The notes under the pieces were generated by a model, which was given only the letters and a program-made list of their open reading frames with translations, had not been told where the DNA came from and made no database searches. A stretch of DNA of 64,000 nucleotides from Bugulina stolonifera. Its lineage: Eukaryota; Bryozoa; Gymnolaemata; Cheilostomatida; Bugulidae. The number at the start of each line of letters is the position of its first letter. The first letter of the stretch is position 1. Both the position numbers and the translations under genes were made by a program. The stretch is from positions 25,606,429 through 25,670,428 of the forward strand of contig OW285187.1 in NCBI GenBank assembly GCA_935421135.1, written 5' to 3'. Below are positions 1 to 11,340 of the stretch, in pieces.

Positions 1-171
1 TGAAATTTCCATAAATTAATATTTCCTGTTGGGTTAGATAAAAGTGGAGATGAGTTGAGTTGTTATCTTATCTTACATGTTGTACATGTATGATGGATAT
101 TGGTTCAAATCTGACAAATAACCAACATCCAGGGTATGCATATACATCGATGTTTACGTGTGTGTAACCAG

Positions 172-224
172 CCAATCAGGTAGCTTGAATATGATGATAT
201 CATGAGACACAGGGAGTATAAAAG
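172..224 (+). promoter_or_regulatory. Core promoter of alpha-1 (CCAAT, altered CRE-like site, TATA)
   Basis: CCAAT lies at 172-176, TGATATCA at 195-202 and TATAAAAG at 217-224, 70 bp before the ATG at 287. The other type I genes carry TGACATCA at the equivalent position, so this copy has C>T in the middle of the CRE-like (bZIP-type) element. Downstream of the TATA, the segment ACAGTATTCTTGTTGTCTTC is shared by all type I genes and probably contains the start site. Elements are seen; function is inferred from conservation across paralogues. Confidence 0.75.
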
Positions 225-286
225 GGAGTGGTGTTGGCAAGTTACAGTATTCTTGTTGTCTTCTACCATAGCAATACAACATCAAT

Positions 287-2085
287 ATGAGATCTCTCAG
301 CTTTCTTGCCGTTACTCTTGCTGTGCTTCAGCTAACATCTGCTCTAAAATGGAGCTGGTTCAATGAGCCAGAAATCACTGATTACACCAGACCAGAGTTC
401 TGTGGAGACCATGAATGTCCCGGGTACAAGGTGATCAAGCAGTACAACGTAAGTATATCATATTATTATCATTTCTTCTCAAATGTGCTGTGTTTTGTGA
501 GAATCCTACAGAGCTCCATGATTGTTTAATTCTATTTTGTTATGAAATATCGTAGTGAAAATTGGTGGAATTAGCTTCTCACTCAAAATCATGGCTGCAA
601 ACGATTACTAAAAATAAGTAGAAAGTTGTATAACCAAAGCCGATGAGTTTTTAAGTTGGTTGCACTATTTCTACTCTGGATACCTTAGAGATGCTTTACA
701 AAACTGCTACGTACATGTACTTTTCAGTTATCAAAATATTTTAATATATGAAATTGATTTAGGGATATGAGCTCAGAGAATACAAGCCATCAGTCTGGGT
801 TTCTACTAAGATTGACAGGATGTCTAGAGACTTCTGGGAACATCACAGATTTATGAAATTGGCCAACTTGAAACTTCAGTACTACTTCCTTGGAGTAAAT
901 GACAAAAGTAAGTAGATTTGTATAATACCGTTGTAGATAGTACATATAAAGAGCATATTCCAATAAGTACCTGTATGTTGTTACAGCAAATACATTAGAG
1001 GATCCTGTTTTACTCTGTGCTATTATAATAATATTATGATTACATTATTACTGGACTAGGAAGCAGTTGCTATTTCTGTATGAAGTTCAACTTTTCACCG
1101 TAAGGTATCTATCTTTCTCACTACAGACCAGACAATGAACATGACAGTTCCAGTACTGAAGAGACACACCAGAGATGAGGTACACTTGAGGTACCTGATT
1201 CCAGCCAACTATAGCCAGTCTACACCTACACCTCTTGACAAATCTGTGGAGATCAAGACCATTCCAACGACTCAGTACTACGTCAGGTAAATGAATGTGC
1301 GACTGATCGAAAAAAACAGTTCGAAACAGGATTTTTCAAAAGTGGACAGTTCAACAACGGGCAGTTCAAAATGCCTAATATTTTTAATGTTATTTTTCAT
1401 TTAATTAATTACATTGATTAATTAAAATTAATTATCTGCAAGTTGTGTTCTTCTAAATGTAATCTACACAGTTTCAATTTGTCCTATTTCGAACTGTCCA
1501 GTTGTGAAACATCCTGTTTCGAACTGCCTTTTTAAAAATGCCCCTTTATCCAGGTAAATACTACTGTTTCTTACATGTGCTGTCAGCAGCCAAGTCTGAA
1601 ATACTTGAATATCACACATTGTGGTTATTCTCCGGAAAAGAGGAATGTGTCTACTAAATGCTACAGTAGTTGCCTAGTTGACAGAATAAAAAAGAAAATT
1701 AATAACAGTTTCTGTATAGTCTCATCTCTCTGTTGCTCTAACATGATATAAACTTCAATATGTTTTTAATTTCAGGTCTTATCCAGTATACTGTATACTA
1801 GATTCCAGTTTAATTTGTATACCTACATCAACTAGGATTGCAATTATTGTTTATTGTATGCACTGCAGATCCTTTGGTGGTTGGGCTACAACCCATGACA
1901 GTAGAATGACAAGCCAACTGGTTGGTTACACTCACTTCCCTACCGAGTTGAACAACCTGAGGAAGGATCTGGATAGAGACAACCGAGAGTACATGATGGA
2001 CACAGAGTTCTATACTGCCGAGTACGAAGACCCCTATGATCGTTACATTGGAAAACACAATGAAGTTTGGATCCTGAAGAAATAA
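287..2085 (+). CDS. Secreted SOUL/HEBP-like heme-binding protein, alpha-1
   Basis: Four exons: 287-448, 763-907, 1127-1286 and 1869-2085, giving 227 aa with intron phases 0, 1, 2. Residues 1-19 form a hydrophobic signal peptide ending in TSA, so the product should be secreted. C39 and C44 precede the SOUL domain. The domain follows in order: YKV, then GYELREY (exon 2), YYFLGVND, NMTVPVL, NYS and PTP (exon 3), and SFGGWAT ending EVWILKK (exon 4). These match the SOUL/HEBP family, whose known members bind heme or porphyrins; heme binding here is inferred. NMT and NYS are possible N-glycosylation sites. The ATG is the first after the conserved leader and opens the signal peptide. AATAAA lies at 2282. 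The gene faces beta-1 tail to tail. Intron 3 holds a MITE that duplicated the exon 3 splice donor. Confidence 0.93.
1293..1551 (-). mobile_element. hAT-like MITE in intron 3 of alpha-1
   Basis: The 259-bp element is flanked by AGGTAAAT at 1285-1292 and 1552-1559, an 8-bp target-site duplication. The alpha-3 gene, at the same intron position, has the empty site. Inside are inverted copies of CAGTTCGAAACAGGA-type sequence (near 1318 and 1515). The ends match the copy at 44837-45133, which is in the opposite orientation. An 8-bp duplication is typical of hAT elements. No coding capacity, so it is non-autonomous. Confidence 0.85.
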
Positions 2086-2386
2086 GCCTCCAATTCACAG
2101 AAGCTGTCATCGTCAGTGACGTGGATATTGCCGACTTTATGAGACGATCATGTTTTCATAACTTGCAGTAGAATAACTTGATAAATTGTTGTAATAGCTA
2201 AAGAATATTTTGGTTCTTATGGACTTTTTTGCTCTTACAACGCACAAGTCTGTTTAATCATTATGTTTTTATTATAACTAAAATAAATAAACTTAACTGA
2301 AACGCATCCAAATAATGGTTTGGTATTACATACACAGCAGATGCTTTAGACTAAGAAGTAATCTGGTGATGTTGTAGAACACATTT
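2086..2386 (+). other. 3' UTR and downstream flank of alpha-1
   Basis: This stretch follows the stop codon and contains the AATAAA signal at 2282-2287. It is closely similar to the sequence after alpha-2 (16697 onward) and alpha-3 (30671 onward). No gene is seen. Confidence 0.7.
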
Positions 2387-2552
2387 CTACATATCTACAT
2401 ATCTACATATCTACATATCTACATTTCTACATATCTACATATCTACATATCTACATATCTACATATCTACATATCTACATATCTACATATCTACATATCT
2501 ACATATCTACATATCTACATATCTACATATCTACATATCTACATATCTACAT
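2387..2552. repeat. Octanucleotide satellite (ATCTACAT)n
   Basis: About twenty tandem copies of ATCTACAT/CTACATAT. The duplicate locus after alpha-2 (about 17010-17030) has essentially one copy, so the array expanded after the unit duplicated. Confidence 0.97.
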
Positions 2553-2875
2553 GTATATTTAGGCAATCATAATAATGCAAGAAATGCAACTTCCGAAAAT
2601 GCCAGCTTGAAACAAAAAAATTCATTTTGTAAACAGCTAGTTCAAAAATCTACAATTCACATGAAAGAGCATACAACTAGCACTATTCCATTTCCTGTTC
2701 ACTGTTGAAATTCCTTCTAAACTTATTGTCACTATTTATCATTTGCACAACTTTAAAAATGATTAATCATCAGTCTGTGAAAGGTCAAATCAATATAAAA
2801 TGAATCACTGTAAGCCAGTGATACAGTTTCTGAACTAAGATCATTTTAGCAGTGGCCACTTGCCATACATAATAT
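2553..2875. other. Intergenic, shared with unit 2
   Basis: AT-rich sequence matching 17030-17353 with small differences. No gene or RNA is seen. Confidence 0.6.
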
Positions 2876-3669
2876 TATAATGGCCAGGACATTCGCTTAT
2901 ACTACCTCAGCTTGCCTGATGGACTTTACAGCACCCTAAGTGCCAAGTAGTTGTCACAGCTCTAGCTGCATCATGACTCATACCTACAATACATTGTTAT
3001 GCATGTTTTGACCATCCCTTTATAATTACTATACACTTATATACTTATAATGCGCATTACTGAGCAATTGTGTCCTTTTTATACCCATGTAAAGAAGGCC
3101 GACCTCTCAGAATTACTTGATATTCATTTTGTACATGAATTGGATGATTTTAAGCATCTTTTGTTGTACCCGACATGTTTTGGGTGGACCTCGGGCTTCC
3201 GGCCGCCCTCTTGCTGTACAATTTCCAGGCGACACTATGTCGGCCTTTTTACGACACTACGTCGGCCTTTTACGACACTACGTCGGCCTTTTTACCGGAG
3301 CTTCCTGCGGAAGTTCTTACAGTATATAAAGCACATTGTTTTTATGTTCACTGTCGCAGTTGATGCTTGGATCTCAATAAAGACACATCTATACTACTTA
3401 GACAGAGTCTTCACTTCATAGTATTGGTCGTTCCATTTGTCAAGGTCCTCGACCTTGCTTCCCGAACTTCCTGCTAGGTCAGAGCATACTCTTTTTCAGT
3501 ATAGCAAACAAGTATTGACTCGGGACCACATGTCTTGAGTAGTCATTGGACTACCAGTACCTGGTGATCTTTCATGTAATGAGAAGACCTAGCACCACAC
3601 ATAGGTTCTTCATTTTGGACATGCGGGCTCGTTTCAGGACGACATACAACAATCTCCCAAAACAATACA
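2876..3669 (+). mobile_element. Solo LTR of a retrotransposon (old copy)
   Basis: The 794-bp element starts TATAATGG and ends CAATACA, degraded from TGTAATGG and CATTACA in the younger copies. It is flanked by ATAT at 2872-2875 and 3670-3673. It contains a TATATAAAG promoter (about 3323), an AATAAAGAC polyadenylation-type signal (about 3376) and GC-richer U3 sequence. The same insertion lies after alpha-2 at 17354-18107, so it predates the unit duplication. No internal retrotransposon genes are next to it. Confidence 0.85.
3228..3292 (+). repeat. Short tandem repeat in the LTR U3 region
   Basis: Three tandem copies of about 20 bp, built on ACACTACGTCGGCCTTTTTA, just upstream of the LTR TATA box. 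The LTR after alpha-2 has two copies. It resembles a repeated enhancer-like motif; function is inferred. Confidence 0.75.
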
Positions 3670-3769
3670 ATATATGCTTGTACTGGACACAAACTGTCAT
3701 ACAAATTAATTTTATTTGATATAAACTATTTTAGAACTAAGTAAAATGGTTGGTGATTGTATGTATAAT

Positions 3770-4302
3770 CAAAGTTTCTATATACCAAGTTTATCCAGCA
3801 AACGATGCGCATACGCATTTGCCGTGGTTCTCTCGCCAAAATTGGCAAACCGTTGCCCTCTAACGACCGCCCAACCTGTGGCCAGACGTTTAGGCTATAG
3901 AAATATAGGTCGGCAGTAGTAGTTGACAGTCTGCACAACGAGCGTACTTTTACCCTCTTTGGTTTACATGAGGCATAAATAGTCCAGACCACGTGATCAG
4001 TAGGATGGCTCGAACTTTTCGGGCCTTTTTCCTATATTTATGCTCTTCTAAATGCTTGCATCTTCTATTGATGCTATCGGTATAAATATCCTGTATTATG
4101 AAAATAATGGGCTAGCATTACAAGTACTTTTAGCCAATCTCAGGGCAATTTTTTCGCCAATCTTGAGAAGACTCCATTGTTTTATCGGTAATTTTTTGTT
4201 GCCGCTCAACTACTTTGAACTAGGCCGCTTATTAGGTCAGATTTCGCGCGATCCTATTGGTTTATAGAGCCGTGGAACAACTTATTAATTCTATAAACTT
4301 TG
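3770..4302. mobile_element. MITE, hAT-like, specific to unit 1
   Basis: The 533-bp element has inverted ends (CAAAGTTTCTATA on the left; CAAAGTTTATAG as the reverse complement of the right). It is flanked by GTATAAT at 3763-3769 and 4303-4309. The matching position in unit 2 (about 18203-18210) is empty. The CAAAG end and 7-8-bp duplication suggest hAT. The short ORFs inside are not supported as genes. Confidence 0.8.
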
Positions 4303-4309
4303 GTATAAT

Positions 4310-5384
4310 GTTGTACCAAGTTACATATTGGGATATCTAACAGACAAGGAAGGGGAATTCAATAAATATATCATTACCTAATCATTATGTAATAAGATGT
4401 TGGCAAAGTCAGCAAATGCTAGAAGTCAATTATTCCACTTAATTCTGTGTGCAGCAATGGAAGTTTGTAATGTTTTCTTGCAGCATTTTATGAACCAATC
4501 ATGGCCTAACAAAATGATCATTGATTAAAATAATGCAGTTTACTGCTGATCAAAGGGCAACTATACTACGTTACAGGACCAGTGAAGTTTTAGGAGTTAT
4601 CATTTCACGTTAAATGGGTAATTTTTGTTGCCATTCGACAGTCCCCTTACTGCTTCTGAAGGCTATTATTATATACATATACATGTGCATTGCATATATA
4701 ATAATAGTACGGTAAAATTTATGCATCTAATTACAATAACACAAAGAGAGACAACCTGTACTTAGATTTGCACATGCATATAAGGCTGCACAGTTGATGT
4801 TGCTGATGCAACTACATGAGAAGGAAGTTATTTCAGACTTCCAAGGCACCCTAATTGAAGGTTCTGCACCAAATCAAACTGCATTGCTTCAAGTAATTAG
4901 GTTTAATTAGAAATATTATTCCACATACATAGCTGTAGAATCTACTGCTGATGTATTTGCAGGTTGGTAAATGGAAAACAATTTTGATGAGTAAAGTGCA
5001 AAAAGTTGATTCTCAAACTTTTTACTATTTTAGAATATCAGGGATGAACACATGCTGTACCCCAGACAGAGCACACTATATACTTGTCTAAACGCACGAT
5101 ATTATTATTAGCACATATTTGAAGATGAATTCATTTTATTTGTAATTTTCTGGAAATGAAACTTTAACAATAAATTCTTATGAGCGATGACAGGAATAAA
5201 ATCTATCACAATCAGAGAAATCCTCAGCTATGACAAACAATATTATCATAAGAATTCATTATCAACTCATTTATTACGAGGCGAAGGAATAAGATACGTT
5301 TTCACAGCACAAGGTAGTAACTGTCATTTCATTGGTCGTTCCAGGGGAGGTTGTTCATTTCATTGGTTGTTCGGTGAAGGGTGT
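4310..5384. other. Intergenic between convergent alpha-1 and beta-1
   Basis: AT-rich sequence shared with 18205-19279. It ends with the beta-1 3' UTR on the minus strand; a minus-strand AATAAA lies at 5270-5275, 110 nt after the stop. The plus-strand frame at 5187-5636 is the antisense shadow of beta-1 exon 4. Nothing else is seen. Confidence 0.6.
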
Positions 5385-6878
5385 TTATCTCTTCATGATC
5401 CAGATCTCATTGTGTCTGCCAAAGTAAACAGATGGGTGGTCGTACTCAGCAGTGAAGAATTGGGTGACAGTGTAGCTCTTGCCATCTCTATCCAGATCCT
5501 TCCTCAGCTTGTTATATTGAGTGGGGAGGTGACTGTATCCAAGGAGACTGCTGCCAACTTCAATGTTCTCACTTGTAGACCAACCACCGAATGTTCTAAA
5601 AATAACAAATGGAACTGTGTAGGGAAACATAGATAAATAGCTGATCATATATTCAAGGCAATTGGAGATGTTATGTGAATACATGACTGTGCGTAAACAT
5701 CTCCATCCACCAAAGAAAAAGACTAATATTAATTTTAGTGTGCCAATTATTGTTCATAAAAGGTTCAAAACTACATTTTTTGAAAAAATAATACTAACTT
5801 CAAATGATTTAAAAATAGCATTTGAGCAAGAGTGAAAATAGCCATATTTACCTGACGTAGTACTGAGTCTTTGGCATTGCCTTGATCTCCACGGTTTGGT
5901 CGTTAGGTGTTGGTGGGTTCTGGCTATAGTTGGCTGGGAGCATGTACCTCATGTGTACCTCGTTCTTGGTGTGGCTCTTCAGTACTGGAACTGTCATGTT
6001 AATGGTCTGGTCTGTAGGGAGAAGGATAAACATTATAAGGAGACAACATACATTTTCTGGTTCCGCGTTATATAGGACCAATACTATTACATTACATGTA
6101 GAGTGTTCATTAAAATTCTTCACCTCACTACATCATACTACATATAGCAAACCTGAGGTCAAGACCATCGATAATGTGTATAATAACAGATAAGTAAGTC
6201 CTGGGGATATGAAACTGGGTGGTTTGTATTGTGTATCTGGTCTATATTACAAGTTACTACAAGGTATTCTACAGACTGCACAGCATAAAGTACTTACTTT
6301 TGTCATTGATTCCATTGAAGTAGTACTGAAGTTTCAAATTGGCTCCTTCGGTAAACTTGGGATGTTCCCAGAAGTCTCTAGACATCCTGTCAATCTTGGC
6401 AGAAACCCAGACTGATGGCATGTACTCTCTGAGCTCATATCCCTAAACAAATAGTTTCATTAAATATTACGTATGTAACCTAAATATTATTAATAACAAA
6501 AACATTATATATCGACTTGTTCAAACTATTGACTCTTCTTGATAAAGTTCTTTACTACTTCTAATATCCTGAGAAATATTCAATTTCACAGGATTGTATG
6601 AATCATAAAGAATTATATTAACAGAGAAAACTTAATAGGAGGCAAGCCTTCTCCATAATAACAAACGCAATGCAGAGAGATTTTATTACACTTACACTTT
6701 GATTATCAATACTTACATTGAGTTTCTCGAGCACCTTGTACCTGGGGCATTCGTAATCGTCACAGAAGTCTGGTCTGTTGTACTCAGTATATCGTGGTTC
6801 AGTGAATATGTTCAATGAAAAAGCAGATGTTAGCTGAAGTACAGCAAGAGTAACGGCAAGAAAGCTGAGAGAGCTCAT
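5385..6878 (-). CDS. Secreted SOUL/HEBP-like heme-binding protein, beta-1
   Basis: Exons in transcript order are 6878-6717, 6442-6298, 6011-5852 and 5595-5385, giving 225 aa with intron phases 0, 1, 2. The signal peptide (residues 1-19, ending TSA) is followed by C39 and C44, then the SOUL domain with GYELREYMP, FWEHPKF, YYFNGIND, INMTVPVL, NPPTPNDQ and TFGGWST, ending NEIWIMKR. NMT and NYS are possible N-glycosylation sites. Exon 4 is 211 nt, six shorter than in the alpha genes. The gene is convergent with alpha-1 and close to identical to beta-2. All four splice sites are canonical. Secretion and heme or porphyrin binding are inferred from the family. Confidence 0.92.
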
Positions 6879-6940
6879 GATGATGTTGTATTGCTATGGC
6901 AGAAGACAACAAGAATACTGTAACTTGTCAACAGCACTCC

Positions 6941-6993
6941 CTTTTATACTCTTTGTGTCTCATGATGTCATCACATTCAAGACATCTTATTGG
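6941..6993 (-). promoter_or_regulatory. Core promoter of beta-1
   Basis: On the minus strand: CCAAT (6993-6989), TGACATCA (6970-6963) and TATAAAAG (6948-6941), 63-70 bp before the ATG. Order and spacing match the alpha and gamma genes. Confidence 0.78.
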
Positions 6994-7904
6994 TTGGTCA
7001 GTTTATCACAAGCCATACACATAAGCCTACCCTGGATGTGAGTTATTTGGTATGGATAAGAGCCAAAGAGTGTATAAGATTAATGCAATGCAATCAGTTG
7101 ATATTTATACAAGCTCATACTATGAATTATAAATCTATCAGTTGATCCAGTGTTGTTATCATGTCTTACCATTATTCTCACTATATAATGTAGCTTGTCG
7201 ACTGACATTACATCATAGTTATAAATGATGTGTATAAATACGTGTAGGCATTTATTCCATGCGAAAAAGTCTCATTGAACAGTTTATTGTTGACTATGTA
7301 TTGTCATTGTCATGGATATTGCATTAATGTACTTGTATAAGTACACAGACATTTTTTGTTCCATAAACATTAATAATATACATTGTACATGTAGAGTGCA
7401 TGTACATGCAATTAAATTAAATAAATGAAGAATGTTGTTTTATTCAAGATATTCGGCCCATGATTTGCAGATACCTTGAAGAAGCTATACTTTTTCAAGT
7501 TCTATTAAAATGTACATCTATCTTATATCAGTAAAAGTTGTGTTCTGTATTACTATACAAAGTCATATATTTTCCTACAATAAATATGTTTGTACTAAAG
7601 TCAAATAATGAGGAACTAAGTCTAAATCTTACAACTTACTGATTCATATATCTCACCAGAAGCTATTTCATCGTAACTTCTTACACGTAGTAATCAAGGC
7701 TCGAGTTTTATGCTGAGCAGCCGGTTTCTTAGATGAAAAAATCATGCAGTGATAGTGACACATCAAGCAAAGTACCAGGTCTGTATTTATAGGAAAATTT
7801 CTGAGATGGTCGTTAAAAAAATTTAAAGAGAAAACAGCAATAAATTGTTGAATGGTAAAAACAGTTTGAGCTCGTTAAGATTTAGGTGATATGACATCAC
7901 GCGC
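6994..7904. other. Upstream flank of beta-1
   Basis: AT-rich sequence shared with the upstream flank of beta-2 (20887 onward). Parts around 7440-7560 also match, inverted, the flank of gamma-3 near 53240-53360. No gene seen. Confidence 0.55.
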
Positions 7905-8600
7905 ATCTTGTCATGACATGATGTGATAGCTAAGTGTACATGTACTCTGTTGCCCAGTAAAATAAACTAAATATAAAATATAAACTCTGTTCATTAGATA
8001 TTCCCAAACAAATGGATACATAGATAATACATGTATGTGAAGATAAACTGATATAAAGTTCATAATAATAATATTTTGTACTTTGGTAAACATTTATGAT
8101 CCGACCATTCCCTGATTTGAACCTGATGATCATGATTACAGAGAGTGACGTGAGAGTAAAACAATAACAACAATATAATATAGATTATATTATCAAGGTA
8201 TGACTATAGGAAGAGTCCATGGAAAAAAACCAGCCTAGGTTCCTCGACTATTCAAACATTTGAAACAGAATGTTAGCTCAGCAAAAACTGTTGTGTTATT
8301 GCATGTGCAGCTTGCATATCCTTTTATATTGACAGTAACTATAAAGCTGATTGCACAAATATAATGTTTCTCATGATATGTCAGTAAACAAGCTGTGGCT
8401 AATAGTAAGGTACATGTACATGTACTGTAGCTAGTGACAAGAGGCAAAGGCAGCAGAATGATTGTACTTAAACCAAAACATAATTTACTGGCTTCAAGAA
8501 AATGCTAACTGAAGCAAAACAATAATTTATTGTGCACATATACATGTACATTATTAGAATGAGCAGAGCATATTAACGTTGTTATAGCATCTGGAATCTA
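7905..8600 (-). repeat. Dispersed flank repeat plus 3' relic of a type II gene
   Basis: Positions 7905-8225 match, in reverse, the cassette that follows the type II gene (about 52550-52760). Positions 8500-8600 match the type II 3' UTR. The coding exons are absent, so this is the 3' end of a vanished type II copy. The corresponding stretch is missing from unit 2 near 22130. Confidence 0.55.
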
Positions 8601-8663
8601 TTGATGCTAGATTTTGTTTAAATAATCATTAAATAAGGGTGCTTTCGGCAGTGTGATCATCAC

Positions 8664-8780
8664 ATCACGTCACGTCACGTCACGTCACGTCACGTCACGT
8701 CACGTCACGTCACGTCACGTCACGTCACGTCACGTCTCGTCACGTCACGTCACGTCACGTCACGTCACATCACATCATAT
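8664..8780. repeat. Pentanucleotide satellite (CACGT)n
   Basis: More than twenty tandem TCACG units with one or two interruptions. The duplicate at 22130-22230 is degraded to CACAT/CACGT mixtures. The open frame through it is an artefact of the 5-bp period. Confidence 0.97.
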
Positions 8781-8781
8781 C

Positions 8782-10085
8782 ACGAATCAAGCCACAATCA
8801 ACAAATTTATAGTTTCACTGCCGAACAGCGATCATGATGCATCACGTTTTATTATTTTAACAAATAATAATAATATCCGTAGTGATTCGCAGTTCTCTCA
8901 AATCAAGAAAACAGAGATGCGTGAATATTTTTTATTATTTTCAAATTATTTTCTAAAAATAATCTGAAGCTGCCGAACACCTTTGCATCACCCTAATATT
9001 TCAAGCGATACATCGCACTGCCGAAAGTACCCCAAGTTCATTCAACATTTTTTATTAAAGATGTTATTTAATATACAAATGCAACTACATAATTATTTAG
9101 TCTAATTAACTTCAACCAACATCTGTCTTGTACCAGTACAAGTTGTGTACCGTGTTACTATACATGTATTTCCCTACAATGGGCATGTCTGTACTAAAAT
9201 CATATCATCAGGAACTAAGTTTAAATTCTACGACTTATGGACACATCTGCATATATATGTATAATAAATTGTCCGAGCACACTAAGGGGTGTGTTGGAGG
9301 GCCAAGAGTGGTCTGCCGACCTTATATGTTATTACATGTGCTGAGTGACAGTGACTAAATGTTGACTAGCCCATGTTGTTACATGTGTCATTATGAAACC
9401 TGTAGGTCTGAGCGTTCCTTGTTGCCTAAGAGACTAAAGTTCGAATCCACAACTCAAACTATAAATCGACTGCTCAGGAACAATATTGAATCACATGTAA
9501 AATAATCTTTGCTTTTATATAAAAAATATTTTCGAGCCAGTTCTGGTGTTGGCCGGTATAAAGTCAATCTACAGCAGTCGCAAAAAATTATATAAAAAGA
9601 TGTATGACGGGACGTCAGGAGGGACGACTAGGACATAGCAGGCACCCGGAGGCCGATAGGACAAAGTCGGACCCCTAGGTTGGGTGCCAAAACACAAGGT
9701 AGGTGTAATGACGCAAAAAAAACCATTAATTCATACAATAATTAAGAAAGAGCATCCGCTATGTCCCTCGGCCTATTATGTGTATAGTGTATACAAACAA
9801 ATGACAACATGCAATAATATTTATAAACATTCATGACAAGTTATGTACAGTTTATGAGTTCGATTGTCCGTGTCATCACAACATAATCAGAAGTTATTCT
9901 ATCACAACTTTGTAGGAATCAAGGCCTTAATTTTATTCTAAGCAACCGGTTTCTTAGATGAATAAAAACATGTAGTGATAGTGAAACATTATATCAAAGT
10001 ACAAGATCTGTATTTATAAGATAATGTCACGGATGGTAGATGAAAAATCTAAAGAGTAAACATTGAATTCTTTAATGGTAGGAAA
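8782..10085. other. Filler sequence of unit 1
   Basis: Mostly AT-rich and shared with 22230-24320 of unit 2, where it is interrupted by a solo LTR. A GC-richer patch at about 9540-9720 is also present at 23760-23960 and is unidentified. No gene seen. Confidence 0.5.
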
Positions 10086-10089
10086 ATAA

Positions 10090-10470
10090 TATGACATCAC
10101 GCCATACAGTGTCATGACATTATATATACATATAAGTATACATGCACTCTCTTGTCCAGTAAAATTAACTAAATATGGAATATAAACTCTATTCACTAGA
10201 TATTCCCAAACAAATGGATACATAGATAATATGTGAAGATAAAATGATATAAAGTTCATAATAATATTAACTTGTACTTTGATATATAGTTATGGTCCGA
10301 CCATTCTGGCCATTCTGACCATTTGTACCTGTTTATCATGATCACAGAGAGTGACATGAGAATAAAACAATAAAAACAATATAATATGGATTCCATTATT
10401 AAGGTATGATTATAGTCTATGGAAAAAAACCAGCCTGAGTTCTTAACTAATTGAACATGGGTGAACTGAG
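10090..10470 (-). repeat. Dispersed flank repeat (type II 3' cassette)
   Basis: Reverse match to 52500-52760 downstream of the type II gene. It lies downstream of the relic exon 4 at 11137-11305, as expected if gene end and flank were copied together. Confidence 0.6.
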
Positions 10471-11136
10471 CTATGCTGCCACCTCTCAATATGTATGAAA
10501 GGTTGAACACTTACTATGCCTAAACTATCATATACTAAATGTACCAAAACTGTTTGAAAATAAAGCGGAGGAACTTATTTAAAGTATGTGCAAATGTTTG
10601 TGAGCGGTAATTACCTTGATGCATGAAGTATCATAACAACTGGGAATTCACTTACTCAGTGCACTCCTTGCAGAACATAAATAAACCAATTCAAATGGTA
10701 TCTTCTAACACTGTGATTGATGGCATATTTATTTTATAATTTCATGTAATAAATTGAGACAAAGCATCTCCTAATGTAATAGTTAGCCTCTCTGTCAAGA
10801 TATGGAGCTCCATCTCTAATCAACCAACCAACACTCTTGTCATATTTTCTATTTGGTTGCAAATAATTTCAACTGAAGCTAAAGAATAGTTTATTGTGAC
10901 GTATAGCATGGTGAATATTATGTTAATAAAGCACTTTATTTAAATAATTATGTAACTCAAAATAGGGCTATCCACCAGCTTATATACAAAAATATATTAA
11001 AGTTATTATTTATTATAATAAAATAATCATTCAGTTTGATAAACTCTAACCAGCTGAGTAGGTTTAGTAACTTATGGGTCTGTAAATTAATACTATCTTT
11101 GCCTTGCACCAAAATATATCTGCAGGAAGTAAAGTC

Positions 11137-11305
11137 CTATCTTAACATTATAACTTTTCCAAGTATTGTACCAAAATCATATTCCGTATACAGAATCTGA
11201 GCTATCTTGTGGGGCTGTCCACTAAGACACTGTGATAATGTATTCATTTCATGTCTATATTGTTCTCCCTGGTCAAAAATCTCATTGCTGAATCCAATAT
11301 ATGAC
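11137..11305 (-). pseudogene. Relic exon 4 of a type II SOUL-like gene
   Basis: The minus-strand reading resembles type II exon 4: GFSNEIF, QGEQYRHEMN, PHKIAQILYTEYDF, ending in VIMLR and a stop. A block before the C-terminus is missing (PSDFGARLRE in the intact gene is shortened here). The splice acceptor, AG in the intact gene, is CG here. No exons 1-3 are seen at higher coordinates. Confidence 0.8.
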
Positions 11306-11340
11306 CGGCAAATAATAAAATACTTACTACAGTCTTCCAA

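Noticed and set aside
2387..2552. CRISPR-like array
   Set aside because: Direct head-to-tail octamers without spacers in a eukaryotic genome: a simple satellite.
3726..3992. Minus-strand frame inside the 533-bp MITE
   Set aside because: Crosses the MITE boundary and target-site duplication and has no transposase features.
5187..5636. 149-codon plus-strand frame
   Set aside because: Antisense to exon 4 of beta-1; the minus-strand reading has the SOUL motifs and correct splice site.
8653..8967. Open frame with a repeated SRHVT peptide
   Set aside because: It comes from the CACGT pentamer array; a 5-bp repeat without stops stays open in every frame.
10014..10259. Small hydrophobic protein that recurs many times in the window
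   Set aside because: All instances map to the dispersed type II flank repeat, on both strands, with frame changes and stops between copies. It is repeat sequence, not a gene family.
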